Shown: piece after piece, positions 1-8,076 of the stretch
How positions within the stretch are numbered: position 1 is the first letter of the stretch
Layout of the letters: the number at the start of each line of letters is the position of its first letter
NCBI RefSeq assembly: GCF_019799945.1
Contig: NZ_JABGCH010000035.1
Span: 1-44,772, forward strand
Direction: 5' to 3'
Length of the DNA: 44,772 nucleotides
Source: Modestobacter marinus
GTDB lineage: Bacteria > Actinomycetota > Actinomycetes > Mycobacteriales > Geodermatophilaceae
Notes under the pieces: model-generated
Databases searched by the model: none
Seen by the model: the letters and a program-made list of their open reading frames with translations, nothing else
What the model was told of the DNA's origin: nothing
Position numbers and translations under genes: made by a program

Positions 1-21
1 CCTCACTCGGAGGTCTTCCTC

Positions 22-645
22 ATGTCATCGACCCACGCCGCTCGCCGTCACCAACGTCCGTGTTCAGAACAGCTAGACCAGGACATCGCGCTGTCGGTCG
101 CGGTCAACCTCTCCGCCCGGTCGCTGTCCGAGCCCGACCTGGTCGACCGGGTGCGGCGGGCGCTGCGCCGGCACGGCGTCCCGGGGGAGCTGCTCACCCT
201 GGAGCTCACCGAGGGCAGCGTCATCGAGGAGCGGGTCCGCAACGGCACGGTGCTCGCCGACCTGCACGCGCTGGGGCTGCGGCTGTCGATGGACGACTTC
301 GGCACCGGCTACTCGTCGCTGTCGCTGCTCCGTCAGCTGCCGCTGGACGAGCTCAAGATCGACAAGAGCTTCGTGCTGGGGATGTCCACCAGCCAGAACG
401 AGTCGTTCATCGCCCGGTCGATCGTGGAGCTGGCGCACAACCTCGGCATGCGCGTGGTCGCGGAGGGTGTCGAGGACGAGGTCACCCGCGACCTGCTGAC
501 CCACATGGGCTGCGACAAGGTGCAGGGCTTCCTGGTCAGCCGACCGCTGCCGGAGGACCGGCTGGAGGGCTGGCTGCTCGCCCGCACCGGGGTGCGCACC
601 GCCGCGCCGGGCGCCGTCCACCGCCGGCTGTTCGTCCGGACCTGA
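22..645 (+). CDS. EAL-domain protein, C-terminal part (5' end truncated or diverged)
   Basis: Remnant of a cyclic-di-GMP phosphodiesterase domain. Visible are the Asn of VNLSARSL (residue 29), the LELTEG glutamate (about 61-64), the MDDFGTGYSS metal loop (D91, D92), the LKIDKSF lysine (112), VAEGVED and a C-terminal QGFLVSRPLP. The EAL signature itself and the roughly 50 residues that should precede VNLSAR are missing; the first 15 or so codons look unrelated and are poorer in GC. The reading frame stays open to the window edge, so the true start could lie further left. Without the EAL glutamate a phosphodiesterase should be inactive. It is either a pseudogene or a degenerate c-di-GMP-binding protein. 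Its stop codon is followed at once by a palindromic element. Confidence 0.7.
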   Translation: MSSTHAARRHQRPCSEQLDQDIALSVAVNLSARSLSEPDLVDRVRRALRRHGVPGELLTLELTEGSVIEERVRNGTVLADLHALGLRLSMDDFGTGYSSLSLLRQLPLDELKIDKSFVLGMSTSQNESFIARSIVELAHNLGMRVVAEGVEDEVTRDLLTHMGCDKVQGFLVSRPLPEDRLEGWLLARTGVRTAAPGAVHRRLFVRT

Positions 646-708
646 GGAAGGATCTCCCTGCCCCCCACCACTCGCAGGTTCGCGGCGGGCCCCCTCCAGG
701 GAGGCCGA
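646..708 (+). repeat. Post-stop palindrome, copy 1
   Basis: Begins directly after the EAL stop with the family's GAAGGA start. Outer arms CTCCCTG (654-660) and CAGGGAG (697-703) pair over 7 bp, enclosing the C6-rich half and the CTCGCAGG/CGCGGCGGG half. It ends in GGCCG. A divergent member of the nine-copy family found in this window. Confidence 0.55.
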
Positions 709-746
709 AGGCGTCAGGTAGAGTCTCGGACAGCTCCTCGGAGCAC

Positions 747-819
747 GCCCCTTTAGCTCAGTCGGCAGAGCGTCTCCATGGTAAGGAGAAGGTCTACGGT
801 TCGATTCCGTAAAGGGGCT
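747..819 (+). tRNA. tRNA-Thr (anticodon GGT)
   Basis: A 73-nt cloverleaf: acceptor arms GCCCCTT and AAGGGGC pair over 7 bp, with discriminator T at 819. The anticodon stem TCTCC/GGAGA encloses loop ATGGTAA, with anticodon GGT at 780-782, reading ACC/ACU. The T arm carries GGTTCGATTCC. CCA is not encoded. A TAGAGT hexamer at 719-724 could be a -10 box, but no convincing -35 box is visible. The Thr-Met-rpmG order is typical of actinobacteria. Confidence 0.95.
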
Positions 820-862
820 CTGACCACCGATCCTGTCGCGAGACCGGGCCGTGGGGTCACCC

Positions 863-936
863 GGCGGTGTAGCTCAGCCTGGTAGAGCAAGCGGCTCATA
901 ATCGCTGTGTCACCGGTTCAAGTCCGGTCACCGCTA
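863..936 (+). tRNA. tRNA-Met, elongator (anticodon CAT)
   Basis: A 74-nt cloverleaf. Acceptor GGCGGTG pairs with CACCGCT through a G-U at the first pair, and the discriminator is A936. Anticodon loop CTCATAA lies between AGCGG and TCGCT. The paired first position and the lack of three consecutive G-C pairs at the base of the anticodon stem argue for the elongator and not the initiator. The following CCCA is not a perfect encoded CCA end. Confidence 0.95.
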
Positions 937-941
937 CCCAT

Positions 942-967
942 GACGGACCCCGGCACCGGGGTCCGTC
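942..967 (+). terminator. Hairpin after tRNA-Met
   Basis: Perfect 12-bp inverted repeat, GACGGACCCCGG (942-953) and CCGGGGTCCGTC (956-967), just 5 nt after the tRNA. There is no T-tract, as is usual for high-GC actinobacterial terminators. It would separate the tRNA transcript from rpmG or assist 3' processing. Confidence 0.7.
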
Positions 968-1045
968 GTCGTGTCCGGCACCCGTCGGGCACGGTCGACA
1001 CGACCGTCTCCGGACGGTCGTCCAGAACAAGGCGAGGATGCGCTC

Positions 1046-1210
1046 ATGGCAGCCACTGACGTCCGTCCGAAGATCACCCTGGCGTGCCAGGAGTGCAAGA
1101 ACCGCAACTACATCACGCGCAAGAACCGGCGGAACGACCCCGACCGGATCGAGCTGAAGAAGTACTGCCCGAAGGACCGCAAGCACACGGTGCACCGCGA
1201 GACCCGCTGA
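1046..1210 (+). CDS. rpmG: 50S ribosomal protein L33
   Basis: 54 residues, full length for L33, with the family core [23 protein letters not shown] and a terminal HRETR. The ATG at 1046 was chosen because it follows GGCGAGGA and gives the actinobacterial [11 protein letters not shown] start; a longer in-frame reading from 971 is spurious. Zinc-type L33 has two CxxC pairs. Here the first pair is intact (C14, C17) but the second reads C41-P-K-D44, so only three cysteines remain. Sits in the conserved tRNA-Met/rpmG/hadA neighbourhood. Confidence 0.96.
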   Translation: MAATDVRPKITLACQECKNRNYITRKNRRNDPDRIELKKYCPKDRKHTVHRETR

Positions 1211-1250
1211 CCCGCAGCGGACGTCGCAGCACGAGCGAGGGGGCGGGAGC

Positions 1251-1697
1251 ATGGCGCTGGACGCACGACTGGTCGGGCGCAGCTACCCGCCCTCTGCCGT
1301 GTACGAGGTCGGGCGGGAGAAGATCGCCGAGTTCGCCACCGCGCTCGGTGACCCCGACCCGGCCTACCGCGACCCGGCCGCGGCCCGCGCGCTCGGTCAC
1401 CCCGACGTCATCGCGCCGCCGACCTTCCCGATCGTGCTGAGCCTGGGCGCCGGCCACGTCGTCATCGAGGACCCCGACGTCGGGATCGACTACAGCCGGG
1501 TGGTGCACGGCGAGCAGCGGTTCACCCACCACCGGCCGGTCCGGGCCGGTGACCGGCTGGTCGCCACCGCGACCATCGACGCGGTGAAGACGGTGGCCGG
1601 CAACGACATGCTCACCACCCGGGTCGACCTCACCACCGAGGACGGCGAACCGGTGTGCACCACCCGCTCCATGCTGGTCGCCCGGGGCGCCGCATGA
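1251..1697 (+). CDS. HadA-like (3R)-hydroxyacyl-ACP dehydratase subunit, MaoC N-terminal (UPF0336) family
   Basis: 148 residues forming one hot-dog domain of the FAS1-type dehydratase N-terminal family, about the size of mycobacterial HadA. Features are the start YPPSAVYEVGREKIAEFA, the PPTFPIVLS segment and the HGEQRFTHHRPVRAGD segment. In the characterised HadAB heterodimer this subunit shapes the acyl channel while HadB supplies catalysis. It overlaps the next gene by ATGA, so the two are translationally coupled. Position after rpmG matches mycobacteria. A fatty-acid-synthesis role is inferred from the family; the exact acyl substrate is unknown. Confidence 0.85.
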   Translation: MALDARLVGRSYPPSAVYEVGREKIAEFATALGDPDPAYRDPAAARALGHPDVIAPPTFPIVLSLGAGHVVIEDPDVGIDYSRVVHGEQRFTHHRPVRAGDRLVATATIDAVKTVAGNDMLTTRVDLTTEDGEPVCTTRSMLVARGAA

Positions 1698-2119
1698 GCC
1701 GCTTGAGCGCGGCCGACGTCGCGGTCGGCACCGAGCTGCCCGAGCAGATCACCCGGGTCACCCGCGCCGACCTGGTGCGCTACGCCGGCGCGTCCGGTGA
1801 CCTCAACGTCATCCACTGGAACGAGCGGGTCGCCCGCGAGGTGGGCCTGCCGGGGGTCATCGCGCACGGCATGCTCACCGCGGGGATCGCCGTCCGAGCG
1901 GTCACCGCCTGGGCCGGGGACCCCGGCGCGGTGGTCGACTACCACGTGCGGTTCAGCCGGCCGGTCGTCGTCCCCGACGACGACGCCGGCGCCGAGGTCA
2001 CCGTCCGCGGGCGAGTCGCCGCCGTCCTGGACGGCGACCAGGTGCGGGTCGACCTGACGGTGACCAGCGGCGGCGAGAAGGTCCTCTCCCTCGCGCGCGC
2101 CGTCGTCGCCCTGGCCTGA
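1694..2119 (+). CDS. HadB-like (3R)-hydroxyacyl-ACP dehydratase, MaoC family catalytic subunit
   Basis: 141 residues, a hot-dog hydratase. The R-hydratase motif YAGASGDLNVIHWNE places the expected catalytic pair at D36 and H41, the same numbering as in mycobacterial HadB, followed by GLPGVIAHGMLTAG. The start is the ATG at 1694 inside the ATGA overlap with the HadA-like gene; an in-frame ATG at 1655 would add 13 unrelated residues. It should dehydrate 3-hydroxyacyl-ACP as an obligate partner of the upstream subunit. No hadC follows, unlike mycolate producers. Confidence 0.88.
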   Translation: MSRLSAADVAVGTELPEQITRVTRADLVRYAGASGDLNVIHWNERVAREVGLPGVIAHGMLTAGIAVRAVTAWAGDPGAVVDYHVRFSRPVVVPDDDAGAEVTVRGRVAAVLDGDQVRVDLTVTSGGEKVLSLARAVVALA

Positions 2120-2133
2120 CGGTCCCGACGGAC

Positions 2134-3540
2134 ATGCGCCGGGTGCTGGGCCTGGTCCTGGCCGGCCTCCTCACCGCCGGGTGCACCGCGTCCGAGCCGG
2201 CGGCGGCACCGGCGCCGGCGAGCTCCTCGCCAGCCGGCCCGGGGGGCTGCCCGGCCGAGCGGGCGGCGCCGGACCCCGACCGCCCCGTCGTCGACCTGCG
2301 GTTCTCGCTGGCCGAGGACCGGCGCACGGTGACCGGCACCGAGACCGTCGTCTTCACCCCGGACCTCCCCACCGCCGAGCTGGTCTTCCGGCTCGTGCCC
2401 AACGGGCCCGACAGCACCGCCCGGGGCAATCGGCTCGCCGTCGACGCCGTCCGCGGCCCGGACGTGGCGGGGAGCCGCTACGAGGGCGCGCAGGCCGAGG
2501 AACCCGGCGGCCTGCACGTCGTCCAGCTCCGGAGCCCGCTCGCGGCAGGGGAGTCGACCGAGGTGGCACTGGACTTCACCCTGCAGCTCGGCGGCGCCGG
2601 CTTCGAGCGGCTGGGCGTCGCGGAGGACGTCTCCTGGTGGGGGAGCGGGGCGCCGTTGCTGGCCTGGGAGCCGGGCGTCGGCTGGGCGCGCGACCCGTTC
2701 GTCCCGCTGGCCGGGGAGACCGCGGCCAGCCCGGTCGCCGACACCACGGTCACCGTCGAGGCGCCGGCGGACCTCACCGTGCTGATGACCGGGGCGCAGG
2801 ACGAGCCCACCCGGCCGCGCGAGGGCCGGCGCACCTGGACGGCGCACGAGCCGGTGGCCCGGGACGTCAGTGTCGCGGTGGGGGAGTTCGTCACCGCGGA
2901 GCTGGACGTGGCCGGCGTCCGGGTGACCACCGGCGTGCTGCCCCGGTCCGGGCGGGACCCGGCGCGGCTGGCCCGGGAGGCGGGCGAGGCGATCGAGCGG
3001 CTCGCCGACCGCTTCGGCCCCTTCCCCTACGCGTCGCTGACCATCCCGTGGCTGCCCGAGGCCGGCGGCGGGATCGAGTACCCGTCGTCGATCCTGCTCG
3101 CCACCGGGTCCGGGCAGGTGCTGGTGCACGAGGTGGCGCACATGTGGTTCTACGGGATGGTCGGGGACTCGCAGTTCCGTGATCCCTGGCTGGACGAGGC
3201 GTTCGCCAGCTACGCCGAGTCCGTCATCGCCGAGCGGCCCGCCCCGCAGGTGACCCGGGCGCTCGCGGCCGAGGGGGACGTCGGCGGGTCGATGGCGGAG
3301 TTCCCCGACGACCGCCGGTACGTGACCGCGGTCTACGCCAAGGGCGCGGCGATGCTGCTGACCGCCCGGGAGCGGGCCGGGGCCGCCGCGTTCGACGCCG
3401 CGCTGCGCTGCTACGCCGACGCGCAGGCGTGGGCCATCGCCACGCCCGCGGACGTCGGCGCGGCACTGGCCGACCTGCCGGCCGCACTCACGGTGCTCCA
3501 GGAGGCGGGTGCGCTGGACCCGGAGGACCTGCCCCGCTGA
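2134..3540 (+). CDS. M1-family zinc metallopeptidase, predicted lipoprotein
   Basis: 468 residues. The N-terminus is a lipoprotein signal: MRR, a short hydrophobic stretch, then lipobox LTAGC, so the mature protein should be anchored outside the membrane. The catalytic domain has the M1 zinc site HEVAH (H332, E333, H336) plus E355 in DEAF, exactly 18 residues after the second His. The exopeptidase motif GAMEN is replaced by GGGIEYP just upstream. At 468 residues it lacks the long helical C-terminal domain of full-size M1 aminopeptidases. It follows hadB by 14 nt and may share its transcript. The peptide substrate is unknown. Confidence 0.85.
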   Translation: MRRVLGLVLAGLLTAGCTASEPAAAPAPASSSPAGPGGCPAERAAPDPDRPVVDLRFSLAEDRRTVTGTETVVFTPDLPTAELVFRLVPNGPDSTARGNRLAVDAVRGPDVAGSRYEGAQAEEPGGLHVVQLRSPLAAGESTEVALDFTLQLGGAGFERLGVAEDVSWWGSGAPLLAWEPGVGWARDPFVPLAGETAASPVADTTVTVEAPADLTVLMTGAQDEPTRPREGRRTWTAHEPVARDVSVAVGEFVTAELDVAGVRVTTGVLPRSGRDPARLAREAGEAIERLADRFGPFPYASLTIPWLPEAGGGIEYPSSILLATGSGQVLVHEVAHMWFYGMVGDSQFRDPWLDEAFASYAESVIAERPAPQVTRALAAEGDVGGSMAEFPDDRRYVTAVYAKGAAMLLTARERAGAAAFDAALRCYADAQAWAIATPADVGAALADLPAALTVLQEAGALDPEDLPR

Positions 3541-3580
3541 GGGACGGCGCGCCCCGGCGGGCGGGGGTGTGCCAGCCGTG

Positions 3581-3611
3581 TTGGCCGCCGCTCGCACGGG
3601 TCCCGTACACT
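3581..3611 (+). promoter_or_regulatory. Candidate promoter for tRNA-Trp/secE/nusG
   Basis: TTGGCC (3581-3586) and TACACT (3606-3611) are 19 nt apart, resembling a principal-sigma promoter with a good -10 box. They lie about 135 nt upstream of tRNA-Trp in the 206-nt gap after the peptidase gene. The spacing is longer than the ideal 17-18. Confidence 0.45.
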
Positions 3612-3746
3612 CGTCGTCCTGGGGCCGTGCGACCCCGCCACCGGCGTGCCCCGGGGCTCCTCTCGGAGCCGAGCGTGGGAACAGGGATGCGCCGCGGTGC
3701 GGTCCGGTCGGTCCCAGACGGTGGTCCCCGTTCGACGGGGCGCCAT

Positions 3747-3819
<73 letters not shown>

Positions 3820-3862
3820 CCACCACCGACGACCTGGACCCGACCGAGAAGAGCGAGGCGCT

Positions 3863-4309
3863 GTGAGCGAGAAGGACCGCGAGCCGTCCGGCGAGCGGCT
3901 CGACGCCGAGACGCCGGGTGTCGACGACGCCGCCGAGCTCGAGGCGGCCGAGGCCGAGGTCGCCGAGGACGCCGCGGCGGACGAGGACAAGGTCGTCGCC
4001 ACCCCGACCCGGCGTCGCTCCCGGGCCGCCGACCGTCCCGCGGGCCGGCCGGTGGAGTCCCGCACCGGCGAGGGCACCCGGTCCCGGGCCGCCGCCGAGC
4101 GGGCACGGGCCGCGGAGCTGCGGGAGAGGCGGAGCATCGGGCGGTTCCTCCGGGAGGTCGTCGCCGAGCTGCGCAAGGTCATCTGGCCGGGCCGCAAGGA
4201 GCTGATCACCTACACCACCGTGGTGATCATCTTTGTCGCCGTCATGGTCGCCCTCGTCGCCGGCCTCGACCTGGCCTTCGCCCAAGGCGTCCTCGCCGTC
4301 TTCGGCTGA
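3863..4309 (+). CDS. secE: Preprotein translocase subunit SecE
   Basis: 148 residues. The first 95 or so form a charged, low-complexity cytoplasmic extension rich in Glu, Asp, Ala and Arg, typical of actinobacterial SecE. The conserved part follows: an amphipathic stretch [25 protein letters not shown] and one transmembrane helix (about residues 114-136). SecE clamps the two halves of SecY in the membrane channel. The start is a GTG at 3863 after AGCGAGG. It pairs with nusG 32 nt downstream. Confidence 0.95.
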   Translation: MSEKDREPSGERLDAETPGVDDAAELEAAEAEVAEDAAADEDKVVATPTRRRSRAADRPAGRPVESRTGEGTRSRAAAERARAAELRERRSIGRFLREVVAELRKVIWPGRKELITYTTVVIIFVAVMVALVAGLDLAFAQGVLAVFG

Positions 4310-4341
4310 CCCGCCCGCGCCTGCACCGCCACCATGGAGGA

Positions 4342-5253
4342 ATGACGAACGTGACCGACCCCCGCGAGCCCTTCGAGACCGACAGCGCGATCGAGGGCAT
4401 CGACCTCGACGACGCCCGGTCCGACGTGCGCGGCAGCGTCGACCTCGAGACCGGCGCCGACGAGCTCGGCTCCGCCGAGGGCTCGTCCGACACGACCGAC
4501 CAGGACACCGCCACCGGCGTCGCCGACGTGACCCCCATGGTCGAGTCCGGCGGCCGGGACAGCCTGGTCGGCGACCCCCTGGCCGCTCCCGCCCCCGACC
4601 ACGACCCGCTGGTCACCGAGACGCTCGAGGCCGCGGCCGAGGCGGACGAGGACCCGCGCGAGGCGCTGCGCACCACGCTGCGCCAGCAGTTCGGCGACTG
4701 GTACGTCATCCACTCCTACGCGGGCTACGAGAACAAGGTGAAGACCAACCTCGAGTCCCGCATCCAGTCGCTGGACATGGAGGACTACATCTTCCAGATC
4801 GAGGTGCCCACCGAGGAGGTCACCGAGATCAAGAACGGCAAGCGGACACTGGTCAACCGCAAGAAGCTGCCCGGGTACCTGCTCGTCCGGATGGACCTCA
4901 ACGACGAGTCGTGGGGCGCCGTCCGCAACACCCCCGGCGTCACCGGGTTCGTCGGCGCCACCTCGCGGCCGTCCCCGCTGAGCATCGACGAGGTCGTCAA
5001 CCTGCTGGTCCCCGCGACCCCGGCCAAGCCGGCCGCGGTCGCCTCCGAGGCGGCCTCCCCGACCGCCGGACCGGCGCCGGTCGTCGACTTCGAGATCGGC
5101 GAGTCGGTCACCGTCATGGACGGGCCCTTCGCCACCCTGCCGGCCACGATCAACCAGATCAACGCCGAGCAGCAGAAGCTGCAGGTGCTCGTGTCCATCT
5201 TCGGTCGCGAGACGCCGGTCGAGCTGTCGTTCACCCAGGTCGCCAAGCTGTAG
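4342..5253 (+). CDS. nusG: Transcription termination/antitermination protein NusG
   Basis: 303 residues, longer than E. coli NusG because of an acidic N-terminal tail of about 118 residues, normal for actinobacteria. The NGN domain starts at [15 protein letters not shown] (W120) and contains [12 protein letters not shown] and [10 protein letters not shown]. The KOW domain starts near F250 ([15 protein letters not shown]) and ends in [11 protein letters not shown]. An Ala/Pro linker of about 25 residues separates them. NusG binds the RNA polymerase clamp and links it to Rho or the ribosome. ATG after GGAGGA. Confidence 0.97.
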   Translation: MTNVTDPREPFETDSAIEGIDLDDARSDVRGSVDLETGADELGSAEGSSDTTDQDTATGVADVTPMVESGGRDSLVGDPLAAPAPDHDPLVTETLEAAAEADEDPREALRTTLRQQFGDWYVIHSYAGYENKVKTNLESRIQSLDMEDYIFQIEVPTEEVTEIKNGKRTLVNRKKLPGYLLVRMDLNDESWGAVRNTPGVTGFVGATSRPSPLSIDEVVNLLVPATPAKPAAVASEAASPTAGPAPVVDFEIGESVTVMDGPFATLPATINQINAEQQKLQVLVSIFGRETPVELSFTQVAKL

Positions 5254-5318
5254 TCGAAGGACCCCCTCGCCCCCCACCCTTCGCACGCTGAGAGTGGGGC
5301 CTGCGAGAGGGCCGTCCC
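5254..5318 (+). repeat. Post-stop palindrome, copy 2
   Basis: Starts TCGAAGGACCCCC right after the nusG stop. CCCTCGC (5264-5270) pairs with GCGAGAGGG (5303-5311) with one bulged A. An inner CCCCAC (5272-5277)/GTGGGG (5294-5299) pair encloses a TTCGCACGCT loop. Ends GGGCCGTCCCA. Confidence 0.7.
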
Positions 5319-5349
5319 ACCACGTCACCATCGTCAGAAGAAGGAAGTC

Positions 5350-5778
5350 ATGCCCCCCAGGAAGCGGTTGACCGCGGTCATCAAGCTCCAGATCAACGCC
5401 GGTGCGGCCACCCCCGCGCCGCCCGTGGGCCCCGCCCTCGGCCAGCACGGCGTGAACATCATGGAGTTCTGCAAGGCGTACAACGCGGCGACCGAGTCGC
5501 AGCGCGGCAACGTCATCCCCGTCGAGATCTCGGTCTACGAGGACCGCTCGTTCACCTTCGTCACCAAGACGCCGCCGGCAGCCCGCATGCTGCTCAAGGC
5601 CGCCGGGGTGGAGAAGGGCTCGGGCGAGCCGCACAAGACCAAGGTCGCCACGGTCACCCGTGACCAGGTCCGCGAGATCGCGCAGACCAAGATGGCCGAC
5701 CTGAACGCCAACGACCTCGAGCAGGCCGAGAAGATCATCGCCGGCACCGCCCGGTCGATGGGCATCACCGTGAAGTAG
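5350..5778 (+). CDS. rplK: 50S ribosomal protein L11
   Basis: 142 residues, standard length. N-terminal domain has [34 protein letters not shown], the family signature and thiostrepton-contact region. The C-terminal rRNA-binding domain has [13 protein letters not shown] and [13 protein letters not shown]11 builds the GTPase-associated centre with 23S rRNA. ATG follows AAGAAGGAAG. The rplA gene follows in the same orientation after a 142-nt gap that contains a palindrome. Confidence 0.98.
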   Translation: MPPRKRLTAVIKLQINAGAATPAPPVGPALGQHGVNIMEFCKAYNAATESQRGNVIPVEISVYEDRSFTFVTKTPPAARMLLKAAGVEKGSGEPHKTKVATVTRDQVREIAQTKMADLNANDLEQAEKIIAGTARSMGITVK

Positions 5779-5845
5779 CAGAAGGACCCCGGTGCCCCCA
5801 GCCCTCGCTCCGCTCGGGCCGGGTCCCTGCACCGGGGCCGTTCCA
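5779..5845 (+). repeat. Post-stop palindrome, copy 3
   Basis: Begins CAGAAGGA right after the rplK stop. Perfect 9-bp outer arms CCCCGGTGC (5787-5795) and GCACCGGGG (5829-5837); the inner part pairs GCCC with GGGC around CTCGCTCCGCTC. Ends GCCGTTCCA. The core from GCTCCGCT to GGGTCCC is shared base for base with copy 4 near rplL. Confidence 0.75.
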
Positions 5846-5920
5846 TCCAGTCTTGAGTGGGAGGGCCTCGCCAGGCCCGTTCACCACACGACCCCCGTCC
5901 CGGGGGGAAGGAGCACCACC

Positions 5921-6640
5921 ATGGCGAAGCACGGCAAGAAGTACCGCGAGGCGGCCGCGCAGGTCGACCACGAGAGGCTGTACAGCCCGCTGCAGGCGGC
6001 CGGCCTGGCCAAGCGGACCTCCACCACCAGCTACGACGCCACCGTCGAGGTCGCGATCCGGCTGGGCGTCGACCCGCGCAAGGCCGACCAGATGGTCCGC
6101 GGCACGGTCAACCTGCCGCACGGCACCGGCAAGACCGCCCGCGTCATCGTGTTCGCGACCGGGGACAAGGCCGCCGAGGCCGAGGCCGCCGGCGCGGACG
6201 TCGTCGGCGCGGAGGACCTGATCGAGCGGATCCAGGGCGGCTTCCTGGACTTCGACGCCGCGATCGCGACCCCCGACCAGATGGCCAAGGTCGGCCGGAT
6301 CGCCCGCATCCTCGGTCCCCGTGGCCTGATGCCGAACCCGAAGACCGGCACGGTGACCCCCGACGTCACCAAGGCCATCACCGACATCAAGGGCGGGAAG
6401 ATCAACTTCCGCGTCGACAAGCAGGCCAACCTGCACCTGGTGATCGGCAAGACCTCCTTCGAGGAGACCAAGCTGGTGGAGAACTACGCCGCCGCCCTGG
6501 ACGAGGTGCTCCGCGCCAAGCCGTCCGCGGCCAAGGGCCGGTACGTCAAGAAGGTCACCGTCTCCACCACCATGGGCCCGGGCATCCCGGTCGACCCGAA
6601 CCGCACCCGCAACCTGACGGTGGACGAGCCCACCTCCTGA
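5921..6640 (+). CDS. rplA: 50S ribosomal protein L1
   Basis: 239 residues. L1 features include [32 protein letters not shown], the hinge region [12 protein letters not shown] and [16 protein letters not shown]1 binds 23S rRNA at the L1 stalk and moves E-site tRNA; in many bacteria it also represses its own mRNA. The ATG at 5921 follows a strong GGGGGGAAGGAG. A longer in-frame ORF would translate the palindrome and is rejected. Confidence 0.97.
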   Translation: MAKHGKKYREAAAQVDHERLYSPLQAAGLAKRTSTTSYDATVEVAIRLGVDPRKADQMVRGTVNLPHGTGKTARVIVFATGDKAAEAEAAGADVVGAEDLIERIQGGFLDFDAAIATPDQMAKVGRIARILGPRGLMPNPKTGTVTPDVTKAITDIKGGKINFRVDKQANLHLVIGKTSFEETKLVENYAAALDEVLRAKPSAAKGRYVKKVTVSTTMGPGIPVDPNRTRNLTVDEPTS

Positions 6641-6662
6641 TCGAGGACCCGCTCCTCGCCCG

Positions 6663-6692
6663 ACGGCGTCGCCCCTCGCGGGGCGGCGCCGT
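6663..6692 (+). terminator. Terminator after rplA
   Basis: 13-bp stem (6663-6675 with 6680-6692, one G-U pair) with a TCGC loop, followed by TCGTCGTCT. It lies 22 nt after the rplA stop and separates rplKA from the rplJ leader. Confidence 0.65.
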
Positions 6693-6745
6693 TCGTCGTC
6701 TCCAGGATGTGTCCAGGCCGACGGCGGGTGCCGCTGAGCGGCGTG

Positions 6746-6751
6746 TACTCT
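6746..6751 (+). promoter_or_regulatory. Candidate -10 box for rplJL
   Basis: TGTACTCT contains an extended -10 element with TACTCT at 6746-6751. No clear -35 hexamer stands 17-18 nt upstream. Transcription from here would give a leader of about 240 nt before rplJ. Confidence 0.45.
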
Positions 6752-6757
6752 TGCTGC

Positions 6758-7000
6758 TGTTCCCCCCAAGACCGCTGGTCGTCGCACGCCCGCGTGCGAT
6801 CGAAGGTCCGGACCCCCGGACGGCCCGCGCAGGAGGACGGTTCGACGAACGTGTCGTCGGCCCCGGGTCCCGGCCCGCCGGCTGCGGCCTTCCTCGCCCC
6901 GTGCGCCCTGCGCCGGGGCGTTCCGTGTGTCTGGGCCCCCGACCGCCCGCGTGCGCGCACCGGCCGGTGGTCGCCCGACCGACGAGAGGAGGCCCAGCCC
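6758..7000 (+). promoter_or_regulatory. rplJ leader, probable L10 autoregulatory leader with attenuator-like hairpin
   Basis: A gene-free leader with several stems, including GTCCGG/CCGGAC. The clearest is CGCCCCG (6895-6901) with CGGGGCG (6914-6920), extended inside by GCGC/GCGC with one bulged T, and followed by TTCCGTGTGTCT, the most T-rich run nearby. That fits an intrinsic attenuator. L10(L12) binding to the rplJ leader is established in many bacteria; I infer it here from position and have not matched a kink-turn. The rplJ ribosome site AGAGGAGG lies at 6985-6992. Confidence 0.45.
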
Positions 7001-7597
7001 ATGCCCACGCAGGCCAAGGCCGCGGTGATCGAGGAGATCACCGAGCGGTTCAACGAGTCCAGCGCGGCCGTGCTCACCGAGTACCGCGGGCTGACCGTGG
7101 CGCAGCTGACCCAGCTGCGCCGTTCCCTCGGTGCGGGCAGCAGCTACGCCGTCGTCAAGAACACCCTGACGAAGCGGGCGGCGGACTCGGTCGGCTTCTC
7201 CGACCTGGCTCCGCTGCTGAACGGCCCCACCGCGATCGCCTTCATCCAGGGCGACCCGGTCGAGGCCGCGAAGGCCATCCGTGACTTCGCGCGCGCCCAC
7301 CCGATGCTCGTCGTCAAGGGCGGCGTGGTCGAGGGCCGCACGGTCGACGCCGCTGAGGTCACCCGCCTCGCCGACGTCGAGTCGCGCGAGGTCCTGCTGT
7401 CTAAGCTGGCCGGCGCGCTGAAGGGCACCACGACCAAGGCCGCCGGGCTGTTCCAGGCCCCGCTGTCCCAGGTCGCCCGCCTGGCCGCCGCGCTGCAGGA
7501 GAAGAAGTCCGCCGACGCTCCCGCCGCCGACGCTGCTGCTGACACCACCCCCGAGACGACCGACGCTGCCGCGGACACCGCGGTCAGCGCCGACTGA
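7001..7597 (+). CDS. rplJ: 50S ribosomal protein L10
   Basis: 198 residues. Core has [49 protein letters not shown] and [11 protein letters not shown]. The last 25 or so residues are a low-complexity Ala/Asp/Thr tail beyond the L12-binding helix. L10 anchors L12 dimers at the stalk base. The ATG at 7001 is placed by AGAGGAGG 8 nt upstream; the in-frame extension to 6707 is leader sequence. rplL follows after 17 nt. Confidence 0.97.
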   Translation: MPTQAKAAVIEEITERFNESSAAVLTEYRGLTVAQLTQLRRSLGAGSSYAVVKNTLTKRAADSVGFSDLAPLLNGPTAIAFIQGDPVEAAKAIRDFARAHPMLVVKGGVVEGRTVDAAEVTRLADVESREVLLSKLAGALKGTTTKAAGLFQAPLSQVARLAAALQEKKSADAPAADAAADTTPETTDAAADTAVSAD

Positions 7598-7614
7598 CCC
7601 CCCAAGGAGAGATC

Positions 7615-8004
7615 ATGGCCAAGCTGTCCAACGACGAGCTGCTCGACGCCTTCAAGGAGATGACGCTCCTCGAGCTGTCCGACTTCGTGAAGCTGTTCGA
7701 GGACACCTTCGACGTCACCGCCGCTGCGCCGGTCGCCGTCGCCGCTGCTGGCCCCGCCGCTGGTGGCGCCGCTGCCGAGGCTCCCGCCGAGCAGGACGAG
7801 TTCGACGTCGTCCTCGAGGCCGCCGGCGACAAGAAGATCCAGGTCATCAAGGAGGTGCGCAGCCTGACCTCGCTCGGCCTCAAGGAGGCCAAGGACCTGG
7901 TCGACAACGCGCCGAAGCCGGTCCTGGAGAAGGTCGCCAAGGACGCTGCGGAGAAGGCCAAGGCCGCCCTCGAGGGCGCCGGCGCCACCGTCACCGTCAA
8001 GTAA
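7615..8004 (+). CDS. rplL: 50S ribosomal protein L7/L12
   Basis: 129 residues. The N-terminal dimerisation domain ([29 protein letters not shown]) is followed by an Ala/Pro hinge (about 36-58) and the C-terminal factor-binding domain [42 protein letters not shown]. It recruits elongation-factor GTPases to the stalk. ATG follows AAGGAGAG. Confidence 0.98.
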   Translation: MAKLSNDELLDAFKEMTLLELSDFVKLFEDTFDVTAAAPVAVAAAGPAAGGAAAEAPAEQDEFDVVLEAAGDKKIQVIKEVRSLTSLGLKEAKDLVDNAPKPVLEKVAKDAAEKAKAALEGAGATVTVK

Positions 8005-8066
8005 GGACCCGGCGCCCCAGCCCCCGCTCCGCTCGGGCCGGGTCCCCCTACGCCGGGGCCGTTCCA
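8005..8066 (+). repeat. Post-stop palindrome, copy 4
   Basis: GGACCC immediately after the rplL stop. CCCGGCG (8008-8014) pairs with CGCCGGG (8051-8057). Ends GGCCGTTCCATCG. Its inner core matches copy 3 almost exactly. Confidence 0.7.
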
Positions 8067-8076
8067 TCGCGTCACC

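Noticed and set aside
863-936. Initiator tRNA-fMet
   Set aside because: The first acceptor pair is G-U and the anticodon stem lacks the three G-C pairs typical of initiators.
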